Of a stretch of 64,000 bases of DNA, positions 47,001 to 58,061 are shown piece by piece (the first letter of the stretch is position 1; each line of letters opens with the position of its first letter). The stretch is from the NCBI RefSeq assembly GCF_019578655.1, contig NC_063259.1, positions 24,291,277 through 24,355,276 of the forward strand, given 5' to 3'. The position numbers were made by a program, and so were the translations under genes. The notes under the pieces were generated by a model. It did not search any database. It saw only the letters and a program-made list of their open reading frames with translations, and was not told the origin of the DNA. The stretch is from Ricinus communis (taxonomy: Eukaryota > Streptophyta > Magnoliopsida > Malpighiales > Euphorbiaceae).

Positions 47001-49980
47001 TTCTTATTTATCCATCACATGATAAGACTCGCATAATATTATAATTATAAATCAACTTCTACTCTCATTGTTTAAAAGAAAAATGAAAAAGTTCATGGAC
47101 TAAATACGTCTGTAAGTCACATGATTTTGGAGTTCTCTTGTTAAGGATCAGAACATAATAATTGGGTTATATTTAAACAATGCTTAACTGGTTCCCCAAC
47201 ATTATATCACATCCAATACTTGACGGAGATTAGTGCTAATTAATTAAAAACTAATCCCAAGAAAGTAGAGATTTATGGATGTTTCTAAGACAGAAATTTG
47301 TGGTGCCATATGTCCGACTCCAAACCTAGAAAAAATTTGAGAAGCAAAGTACAACGTATGTCAATGAAGAGCCATGTTCTATCAGATTTTAATTATTATA
47401 CAAATGTGGAAAGGAAACTAAAACTAAGAATTAAGAGTTAAAAAGAAAAGATATTGTCAGGCCAAGCTGTTTGATTGTATATGAGTGTGAATGGTGGCCA
47501 TGATTGCTGAGGCAATAAAAATATAATTAAAATATTGTTAAGCATATTTACTTTTAGCTAATATAAAGACTCATTAATTGTGACAACCTTATAGGGCAAG
47601 ATTTCAGCAGAAATAGAAAACCATAAAAGAAAGAAATGAGTGACACTTGGGCATGTGCCAAAAATTAAAAGTAAGACTAAAGATTGTTTTATCGATAAAG
47701 AAACCAAATATATAAAATCTATTTTGCCCCATTTCTCATTGTGATTCCTACTTATATTAAACAAGAAAAAAAGGTCTTTAAGTTCATATATTTCTTTTTA
47801 AACAGAGTTCTTTAAAAGAGAAAGAGGGTGTATATAAATATAGAACGAAGCTCATGGCACATAATTAGCTGTTTCCACATCAATAAATTACTATAACAGT
47901 GTAGAGAAATCACCTCTGCGAGTCATTGGACATAAATGCAATGGTTTTGAAATGGGAGATGGTCCGGTATGTGACTTGTGGGGGGCACATGGGACAGATA
48001 ATAGCCTATAACATACCAAGGGAGAAAGTCCCGCAATTTGTGGCACTACAAAGGGAGAGGTGTAGGCACGTGACGTTTCCTCCTTCACCACCAACATCCT
48101 CTGGTGTGTGTAAACTGTACCTGAAAAGAGAGAAAATAAAAATAAAAATTAAAGGGAGTTTAATTAAATTAATAATAGGGATCTGTGCACTAATCATCAG
48201 TTGTAATTAGCATTATCTCTCATCTTTCCCATTGTTAATCTTAGTGAGTCAACGGGTAACTGTTGTTAAATCAACTATTAGTTTACCCTCACGTGACCAT
48301 AAATAAATAGGGTTTTGCTTTGCTTTGCTTTCTTCTGAATTCTGAAAGGAGGGAATTCTGATTGTCAGTAAGCTCTAACTCCAAGGCAGGCAAAGTCCAA
48401 TCCAGCAGCATGTCCTGGGTCACATGTCGTGCAGATGGATTGATGTATTAATGTTAAGAACATACACAATTACAGCACTTTCAAAAATCCTCATGTCAAA
48501 CTTTGTACTACAAACCCACCAATACCTCAAGCAAAAATGTATAACTATAGCTCATATTCAAATTCAAGCATCATGTGACCTTTTCTTTCTTTAATATACA
48601 TGGAAAGTTTTCCTTCTTTCTTCCTTTTTCTTTTTCTTATAAAAGTACAGAAGAGTATTATAAGAGCATATATATAAATAGGTTTCTTCTTTTTTACTTA
48701 ATTACTCCTCTAATTATAACAATTTAAATTGTTAAAATAAATTAGATATTATTTTTATTATTAATTTTATTACAATATAATTGTGATCTTGATAAGAAAT
48801 TTGAAGATCAAATTATATATTTTTAATCAATTTAGTTTCTTAATTGTATTGACTTTCAAAATACAAAAAGTTTTTAATACAGTAAATAAAATATAGGAAG
48901 CAATTTATATATTACATAAAACAAAACGTTAAATTAATATTATCAATGTTGAAATAATATTTTAAAGACTCTTAACAGGAGATAGTTTGTTTTTTCTTTT
49001 TAAAAAATTAGTCTTTGGTCAATGGATGCAATTTTATGAGTTGATTATTAGAAAGGGAGTCGGTTTTGTTTGTTTTTTGAATAATAATATAATTCAATAA
49101 GACTGAAAGAATAAAGAAAACAAGGATAATATAATAAAATTTATTTATTTTTTTAGAACAATTATCTAATCAAGCTGATATTACAAGATTTTATTTTAGA
49201 CTTTTAAAGATCATAACAATCAATGACGATTATCATACATTCTAATAGAATATCTTCTTTTCTCAAAATTTCTATACATATTTTAATTTAATACTAAAAA
49301 TAATAAAATATCAGATAATAATATATTCAGTTATTTTATATTTTGGAATAATGTGAAGCAGGAGATTTAGATCTTCTATCTACCAATATTATAAAGAGTT
49401 GCCACGTTATAATAAATTATTTAAATTATTTTTTTTTTATTAATAAGGAGACCTAACTAGCCCTGACCATATTCGCCATAAATATAAAAAATTTAATTGA
49501 TTTAGGTCTTACATGTAAAAACATATTTTTATTTGCACAAAATAAACATGTAACACCAGGTACATAAGCCTGAAAAATGCTTAGCAATAAAGGACTTTAG
49601 GTCAGAATTATGTAGAAATATTTTGATCCAACAATAAACTGGAACTTGCCAAATCTTTTCTGTGGGTGAGCAAAAAAGACATAATAATCGGAGTGAATAA
49701 ATAAAATTTAGATTGAAGAAAAAGAAATTATTAACAAAAATTTTATCGGGATTGCCAAAAACATAAAAAACAAACAAAGTTAATTATTGAACCATACTGT
49801 CATAGTATTCTGTTATGTTAATAAAATAAAATTAATAATATTTCTCTCCCATTCTCCGTGAACTTAACGGGGTCAACCCCTCCCGCCGCAACGACGTTAA
49901 GTAAAATGCCGTTTTAGAATAACGAAAATCAATGAAAACCAAAATCCAAGCTATAAGCTAAAGCTAAATAAACAAAGCAA
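38045..49980. other. Twelve-kilobase gene-poor region rich in G-boxes
   Basis: No supportable protein-coding, tRNA or recognised miRNA gene. It holds the 3' UTR of the RING-PHD gene and much AT-rich sequence, with GC-richer islands at about 40330-40780, 41460-41830, 43190-43340, 45550-45900 and 47920-48310. Those islands contain twelve CACGTG motifs: 40457, 40705, 40767, 41618, 41647, 43245, 43294, 45677, 45699, 45886, 48067 and 48290. Open frames in the islands (for example 45583-45957 and 47926-48210) have no recognisable motifs. The islands may be conserved regulatory sequence for a flanking gene. Confidence 0.55.
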
Positions 49981-49988
49981 GATAACTG

Positions 49989-49995
49989 TATAAAA
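49989..49995 (+). promoter_or_regulatory. Candidate TATA box for the BIM1-like gene
   Basis: 'tataaaa' precedes a balanced-composition stretch (about 50020-50230) that ends in 'atcaaag|gttggtat', a good 5' splice donor at 50231. This could be a non-coding first exon spliced to the leader exon just before the ATG at 52037. An alternative TATA-like string, 'gtatatatta', lies at about 51749-51758, closer to the ATG. The sequence alone does not decide between them. Confidence 0.35.
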
Positions 49996-50239
49996 CATCT
50001 CAAAGCAAACTCGCACCGGAGAGAAATAGAAAGTTTCTCTCTTTTATAATACACCGCTGTTTGTTTATAGAGAAAAGAAATAAAGGAGATAGTTTCAGTG
50101 GAAATTCGAAACAGGTTCTTTAAGTATTTGAATTTCGATCACTTTTGAGTGGATATTTTGGTCTTCAACTTCACTCCCGATGCATTTTTCAGCTGAAATT
50201 CGACGTGAAATTTCATAATTCAGATCAAAGGTTGGTATC

Positions 50240-51740
50240 ACAATCGAATTTCTTTTAATTAATAATTAATATTCATTAGCATGTCATTAAATATGTTATT
50301 TGCATCATAATTATATATGACCTATTTTATTATATTATGTGGTAGATAAATCAATTATTTAGTTACATATTGTTTTAATTGAAAAGTAATGACTTTGGAC
50401 TAAATTGAAAAGTTAGAAAGAAAAAGGATTAAATTGTAAATTGTAAGATTTCCTATTTTTACACCAATTTACTACTTCTTCATTTCTTCATCTCTACATA
50501 TACTTCCTATTGCATCTTCTTCTTTGTCTCTCTCATTCTTCTCCTTTTCTTCTTCAAACTTTTTATTTTCAAATTTTGATTTCCTAATCAAACTCTATAA
50601 ACTTTTAGTAAGAATCTATTTCTTCTTATAAGTTTGAAGGTTTTGAGCTTTCATAATCAAGGGAAACAAAGGTGAGTAACTTTAATTTCTTTATTTTGCA
50701 GTAAACTAAGATTAATGATATGAAATTATTGATGATTATATGTTTTGGGATTGTTTCAATGAAGAGTGAACAAGCTATTACTTGTGATCTTGAAGCTGAA
50801 ATTTTTGGGCAGAATTTTTCACCTTTGATTTCGTGACCTTAGAGGCTTAATTTCGAAAATTTCTAAACATGAAAGTTGTAGATATATATCTCAGGAATAT
50901 TTCTGTAAAATGGTTTTGCAGAACATTGAGTGAGTATGAACTTATAGGATGACGAATTACTGTTGCTCTGTTTGTGGTTCAGCAGGTGACCTGGTTTTTG
51001 TGCTGACATTTTGAGGCATTTAGAGGCTGAATCAAACAAAGAGTTAAACATGAAAGTTGTTCATTTATATATCTAGTATATGTCTGTGAAATTTCATAAT
51101 TTTTGGTCGAGTGTAACGTGAGATATATTGAACTTAATGTGGCCTGCTCAAAACTGTTTTAAGCAGAAATTAGACTTAAGATTGAGAAATTTGTTACTAA
51201 TTGTGTATTTCACAACTTGAGCTAGAGAAGTCCAAATTGTGTAAAATTAGTGTCTATAGAAACTTTAGGATGTTAACTTTATATCTGCAGAGTTTCATCA
51301 GAAAATTTATTCATTTGGCTGGTCATTTATTAGAAAACTTTTTACTGTTATGTTTAAATGGAAATTGGAGCAGTTGTATTGAAAATGCCATAACTATTTT
51401 TATACAAATGATTTCGAAGTGATTCTTTTTGCTTTGATTTCTATAAAAATGGAAGTGTAATTCTGGAAAAGATGAGATTTTTATTAATTGTACATAAGTT
51501 TTAGTGTAATTTCTAAATCAGTACCTACAAGCTGCCTACATCAACAAGTAAGAATGGTGTTTAGTCTCTTTCTTTGCTGAATTCAGATTGTTTGACTTAA
51601 AACATAGATTGAAATTTGATAATATCCGTTTTTCTTCTCCATAATTCTGTAGCAGATTTAAGATTTTCTTGAAGTTGTGACGATGATTCTGGCGAGCGGT
51701 GGAGTTGTATGAATAGTGTACGACACAAGTTTCTCGCGGG
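50240..51740 (+). mobile_element. Probable LTR-type retroelement remnant in the 5' UTR intron or promoter of the BIM1-like gene
   Basis: The segment has features common in plant LTRs: 'ggactaaattgaaaag' and 'ggattaaattgtaaatt' near 50398-50445, a long pyrimidine-rich leader with 'tctctctcattcttctcc', and internally repeated pieces built on 'aaacatgaaagttgt' (about 50865 and 51047), each followed by 'tatatatct...ttctgtgaaat'-like sequence. A third weaker copy is near 51240-51300. No gag-pol is present. Ends and family are uncertain; the call rests on composition and repeated motifs I associate with Gypsy-type LTRs. Confidence 0.4.
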
Positions 51741-52036
51741 ATCACTCGAGTATATATTAACTTTCACCAATCCAATCCAATCCACACCTCAATTTTCTCA
51801 GGAAAGTAAATGCACCTCCGATCTCCGCCGGAGTCCTGACAAACGGATCTGACATCAGCAACATCAAGAACAAGTAGTTGCAAGAGATTAAAATCGTATC
51901 TTCAATTCTCAAATTTAGTTTTCAGCCTCAGCTCCAGATTTTTTCTTTAAATCTGGACTAGAAATTATTCGGAGAAATTTAAATATATTTTCTCTTTCAA
52001 GAATTGGCGAATTTAACAAAAATATTACAGCGGTGG

Positions 52037-55000
52037 ATGGAGCTTCCTCAGCAACAACGTATCTTTGAAGCCGAAGGTATTTTCAAGAAACAGAATTTTT
52101 GTGGTGTTTTCTATCGTTTCTATTTTTGGATTAAGCAAATCAATTAGTTGAGTAATTCAAATCAAAATTGTTGTTGTTTTCTTAATTGTTTTTTTTAATT
52201 TATTAACTGTGGTTTAGAAGTATATTTTGTACAGGAAGAAAACCAACGCATAACTTTCTATCGCTGTACAGTCATTCAACTGTCCAACAAGATCCAAGAC
52301 CACCTTCTTCTCAAGGTACTTTTTCAATTTTTCCTCTCTATTTAAGATCCCAAAGACCGGCTTTGTTTTTTTGCGTCTTCTTATTTACTCTTTTTCCGGT
52401 TTGTTTTTTTACTCTTCTAAATATCAATATATATGTATATATATTTTGAAGCTTTTTCGGTATTAAGATTATGAAATATAATAATTGCCTTTTAATGAGA
52501 GGAAAAAATGAAAAAGAAAAACAAATATCGAAATATTACTGTGGATTTATTTATATGTCGTTTTATTTATGCGGGATCAAGTTTTGTGCATGAACGTGAT
52601 AAGTATTGAATCATAGATCTGGGCCATTAATTGGGAGAGTGGGCCATGAATAAGAACAGGCTTTGCCGAATCAGAAAAGGAAAGAGTTAGCAGTTAGCAA
52701 CCAATTAGCACCATCAGATTGGGAATGGGGTTTGCTAATGGGACCCTTATTAGAAGGAGTTAAGCTTATGATCTTGATGTGTCGCATGACTCACATCAGA
52801 TGCATGCTATTCACAGTCACATTTCTTAGATCATCATTCAGTAGAGAGAAGAAAGATGAGACCTGTTCTTTTTTCATTCTTGAAAAGGGCATATCATTAC
52901 TGTGTCGATTCATTCAAATTTAATTTAAACTAATAAAATGTTAAATAAGTAATCCATTGAATAAGGATAACGGCAGAAAATGTTAAATTGGAAGCCCATA
53001 TTAAGTGTTTGTCTTATATTTTAGCATTTGCAGTGCATATTTTAGAATTTAATCAGAAAGTCGATTTCTAATGCAATGCATCGCTAAGTAAAAGGTTCAG
53101 TTTTTCTCGAGAATTCCATTTCTTTTGCTTATTGTATTATGACAGAAAATCTTTAACTAAAGTTTCTTAAGCCCACCAAGGTCTCCTGAAAAGAAAAAGA
53201 TGAAATGAATTTCATGTTCTAGTAAAGAAAAAAGAGAGTCCAAAAAGTAAAGAAGATGTGGCTAAACGTATTTTCTCCCTTACTTTCTAACAGAGGCGGT
53301 ACTGTTAAGCCAATAAAGCTCGAAGATAAAAGAAATGAATCTACTGACAAGTTCTATTGATTGGTAAATGGCCACAGGGACTGCATTCTCTAATTGTACA
53401 CTTATCATAAAAAAAACTATTCCTACAGGGAAATACACGATGAATTATTTCAAAAGAATTCTTTTATTTTTTATTTTTTATCAGGATACTCCCCTAACGT
53501 CAAAATTTACTCCGTTTCTTCCCCCCTGTTAAAGTGTTTTGTTTAAACAAGTGTCATTTTGTAGCATTTTACATTTTACAGACTTGTAAAGCATTTAATG
53601 AAGTCAAGATCTAAGCCAGAATCTTTTCATGCATGAACAGGTTACCTTAAAACCCATGATTTTCTACAACCACTGGAGCGAATAGGGAAGACTGCTGCAA
53701 AAGAAGAAACAGCGGCTGAGGTTTCATCGCATGAAAAGCCATCACCGCCTGCACTACCACCCTCAATGGAGCATACCCTCCCCGGAGGAATTGGGACTTA
53801 CAGTATTAGTCACATTTCTAATTATTTCAATCAAAAAGTTCCAAAGCCAGAGGGCAGCCCCATATTCACTGTCGCTCAAGCAAGTAGTATCGAGAAAAAT
53901 GAAGAGCATTCCAACTGCAGTTCATATACAGGAAGTGGATTCACTTTGTGGGAAGAATCTGCAATCAACAAGGGAAAGACAGGGAAGGAGAATGTAGGAG
54001 AAAGATCCAACGCCGTGACAGGTAACTTTTTCTTTTAATATATTTTATAAGGCATTTTCTATGATGGCTTTGCTTTGAACAAATTAAAACAAAATAATAG
54101 AAGTACCTTAAATCATAGAAGTACATCCCATTTTGTGGTGAAAAATACAAAGTGAGAAAATAGTAAGAAAAAATCAAAATAACCGGAGAATCCAGCATTT
54201 TACACACAGTGCGTACTTGTTTCCATTATCGTGGTTGCATGTGCATGCAAGTTCATTACTAGAGATGTCCAGCCATGAGATATGTGAAAAAAAAAAAACA
54301 ATTAAATTATCGAGTATGAGTGAACTTGTCTGGAAGAAAAATACAAAGATGATTAACTCTGGTACATGACAGCATACGTAGTCTAACTAGCCAAGATGGA
54401 AGATCGAGAGTACCTTCACTTCTAGCTGTTTCGGTTTTGGGTTTATTGATGAAAGCACCTCACTAGCTGACACTGCGATTTCATCATCACTAGGGTACTA
54501 CTTCGTTTTGGACTTTGGTTAGTTCAATGCTGATGTTAGTGCATAATCAGTTTCGAGGGATCCAAAGACCAAGTGCAAAGTGTGAAATCAACTCAAGACT
54601 GTTTAGCTCTATGGTAGTGCGTAGCGTAAGCATTGGGCCCAAAATAGACCATTCGCTCTCGGTTGTTTGCCTCTTAGAAACGAAAAGTATCGAAAAGCAA
54701 AATGAAATTAAGAATACAAAACAGGGATGTAGTACTCAGTATGATGTGTAGTTTAGATCAGGATGTCAGGTACGCATAGACAAGAAAAGGAGAAAACAAA
54801 AAAAAAAAAAATAGCAAACGATGAAGGTTGATTTAAGGAAATTTTTTAACCTTATATACACCAGACAAACAAGGATATATGATGAATATACGTTGATAAC
54901 CTATCGGTTCTAATTCTGCAATATGATAACATGAAAAAAAGAAAAAAGTTCATGCTACTACTTTTACAGTATACAGATGGAGTAGGTAAGCATATCCTTT

Positions 55001-58000
55001 TAATTATCATTATGAATTGAAGGATCCAAATTGTTGTGCAATTCTTGTTGATTTTGTATCTTTGATTTATTATGGTTATAAGTTGCAATGAAAATCTTTT
55101 AAAGAGTAAACTACAGTTCTAAACTGGACAAAGAAAGTTCGATAAGAAAACTGGAAAGCACAAGCGGATCAAACAAAAGAAATGAAACCTTAAATGGCAG
55201 AAAACAAACACTAACAAAAATTACTAAAAACGAAAGTTTTTCATTCTTTTCTTTCAAAGTCGTCATATAATACTGATATTAATGTATTTGTTGGCGGTAG
55301 AAGAAGCGGCAGGCAATGTGGACCGGTGGACGACGCCGGAGAGGCCGTCTCAGTCATCAACGAACAACCACCGCAATAGTTTCAGCTCTCTCTCGTCCTC
55401 TCAGTATGTTCTTTTTTCTCCTTACCTTCGAATTCTTTTATTTTTATTTCTTCTTTCCGTAGGTTCTTTCATTAAAGACTACTGATGATACGTTCTATTG
55501 TATGGGTAAATTTATTAGGCCATCAGGACAGAAGAGCCAGAGCTTTATGGAAATGATAAAATCAGCCAAAGATAGTTCCCAGGATGATAAATTAGACGAG
55601 GAGGAAGAGTTTGTTCTTAAAAAAGAGACCCCTTCGCCAATCCGTAAAGGTTACTTTCATATACTTGCTAATATTACTGCTACAAAATTATCTTGCTGAT
55701 ATTGTATAGTTGCACATTGATGCAATGCCTTTTATGGTTTACAGGGGAGTTGAGAGTAAAAGTGGATGGGAAGAGCACTGATCAGAAGGCTAACACTCCA
55801 CGTTCAAAACATTCGGCCACTGAGCAACGGAGGAGAAGCAAAATAAATGACAGGCATGTATCAACTGCTTTCTGAATTCAAATCTAATGATCTGTTTTCT
55901 TTAATCAGTTGTATTCATTGTTTCTGTTCTTTAGAAATATTTAAGGTTGGGATTCAGCTGATAAGTAATTGAATAGTCAATAAATTGATCAAGAATGCAC
56001 CTAACAATTATTATGACCTTTTGTTTTTAACTAATACTCAAAGGAGTAACTATATTCAACGAAGTATTTATCCTTCCAAAAAGATAACACTAGAATTAGT
56101 AGGTACTGGATTGATGTGCCTGTGCCCCCTCTTGTAATTGGATGCAAATTAATGCTATTTTGCCAGTATAAATGCATTTGCCAACATAGTGTACTTAATC
56201 TTCGGAAGTAATCATGCAGATTTCAGATGTTGCGAGAACTCATTCCTCATGGTGACCAAAAGAGAGACAAGGCATCATTCCTATTAGAGGTACAATAAGT
56301 GTTCTGTAATTAATTATCTGTTCAGTGCTCTCATTAAGTCTTTTGAATTATGAGGTGTCCTAATGTTTTTCAGGTTATCGAGTATATTCAGTTTTTACAT
56401 GAGAAAGTACATAAATATGAAGGGTCGTACCAAAGATGGAACAATGAACCTGCAAAATTGGTGCCATGGGTAAAATTTCTATGCTTGCCTCTGTAATTTC
56501 TGTATGGTGTGAGACGAGCATGACTCTATTTAGAGTATTGATGGTTATGGTAACCTGATGATTGATTCCATCCTTCATCTGAAACAGAGAAATGGTAGCA
56601 GGAGTGTAGAAAGTTATGTGGATCAATCTCGAGGCTCAAATAGTGGTGCTGGTCCTGCATTACTATTTGCAGCAAAATTAGAAGAGAAAAACATCAACCT
56701 CTCTCCTAGCGTTCCGGGAAGTGCACAGAACCGTGTAGAATCTGATGTCAACTCTGCTACTACCTTCATGGTGGATCACTATCCTGGAATGACAAATAAA
56801 GGAATTCCCTTTCCTGTGTCACTGCAGCCAAACTTCTTCAACTGTGGCAGAAATGGTGGTGCAGTGGCTCAACTTCCACCTAGACTGGTATCAGATGTTG
56901 AGAACACGGCATCTCAACCTGAGTCCCAATCAAATCAAACTAGATCATGTACCACTGAGGGTGCTGTAGCTGTTGATAAGCTGAAAGAACAGCAGCTGAG
57001 CATTGAAGGTGGTACAATTAACATCTCAAGTGTGTACTCTCAAGGGTGAGTTTATCTTTACAATTTACACTCGCTCAGCTTATGCATGTCCTTAATCTGA
57101 CTTTGGATCTCTATTAGGTTTTTGCTTTTTCATGGCTTCTAATTAGCATAAGAAAGAGCAGAAGTCAAGATCGTTTGAGAAAATTACGTCCCTTGACATT
57201 TAAGCAAAAGTAAAGTGTATTACGTTTGTTTAGCTTGACCTGGAAATCTTCTTTCGAAGTTGCTACATATTCCCTACTATATCGAGGAAAATTCAATATC
57301 TCAGAATGTGGAAAGAGCCCGTGCCATCTCTTTCCTTTACAAAGACAAACAAGGGTCGACTGCTCTTCTTAGGATTGTCAAAGAAAGTTGTTCTCCCTTT
57401 TGGTCTAGGCACCTTCTGTGATTAGTTTCTCAGTTGTCTAAATGTTATTTCTAGTGGGCAGAGTGCGCTCCCTCGCTATAAGAAGTGGCATCACTGGTTT
57501 TTCGTTAGGTTCATAATTACAAGTTATTACCTAACCTTAACTTCCAAGTTTTCCGGATAGGCTCTGCTGTGATCTCTGGTCCATAAATCCGTAAAAGACA
57601 ATGGGAGTCTCCATTTGATTTTTCCACTTACCCACGACTATTACAGTCATTGCTGATAAAAGTTATAGGTTTTTATTGCGAGTCAAATAGCATACTGATA
57701 TGGTATCATGCAGGTTGCTAAATACTCTGACACAAGCCCTGCAGAGTTCAGGAGTAGATTTATCACAGGCCAGCATCTCAGTTCAAATCGATCTGGGGAA
57801 ACGAGCAAATAGACAATCAAACATTCCGACATCCATTAATAAGGTTTGTTGGCACAGCCTTGGGAATATTATGTTAAAAGAATTTTAAGCTTAATCAGGA
57901 TTTCCACTTCACAAGACCATGGACATACCTAATCTTTGCTTTCCATATGGCCCTAGGATAATGAGGTTCCTTCTTGTAATCAAGGAACAATACGGCCAAG

Positions 58001-58061
58001 AGTATCAAGTGGAGAGGAATCTGATCACGCCCTAAAGAAGCTGAAGACAAGTAAAAGCTAG
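52037..58061 (+). CDS. bHLH transcription factor, BIM1-like (BES1-interacting Myc-like), 567 aa, 11 coding exons
   Basis: Exons: 52037-52076, 52235-52315, 53641-54021, 55301-55403, 55519-55649, 55745-55853, 56220-56289, 56374-56469, 56588-57045, 57714-57843, 57957-58061. They total 1704 nt with all phases consistent. The N-terminus ([38 protein letters not shown]) and the block [14 protein letters not shown] are characteristic of BIM1. The bHLH lies at about residues 267-320: [15 protein letters not shown] / [23 protein letters not shown] / [16 protein letters not shown], with the E and RR needed for E-box contact. The C-terminal helix-rich end [30 protein letters not shown] is also typical. 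In Arabidopsis BIM1 partners BES1 on CANNTG sites in brassinosteroid responses in the nucleus. The sixth coding intron uses a GC donor at 55854. The gene is longer than Arabidopsis BIM1 (about 530 aa). Confidence 0.93.
55854..56219 (+). other. GC-AG intron inside the bHLH basic/helix-1 junction
   Basis: The exon ends 'aatgacag' and the intron begins GCATGT, ending in 'catgcag'. This splicing gives the uninterrupted, family-typical [13 protein letters not shown]. The nearest GT donor (55858) with the AG six bases further downstream would also keep the frame, but would replace FQ by a single His and remove a conserved helix-1 hydrophobic residue. The GC donor is therefore preferred. GC-AG introns are a small minority of plant introns. 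Confidence 0.75.

Noticed and set aside
47926..48210. 94-codon frame in the last G-box island before the BIM1-like gene
   Set aside because: No homology recognised, and the sequence becomes low-complexity Lys/Ile at its end.
38045..49980. miRNA or tRNA genes in the gene-poor region
   Set aside because: I looked by eye for common conserved plant miRNA sequences and tRNA B-box strings and saw none. A covariance-model scan would be decisive and was not possible.
51749..51758. TATA-like string as the sole promoter of the BIM1-like gene
   Set aside because: A stronger promoter plus donor combination exists at 49989-50230, so this site is kept only as an alternative.
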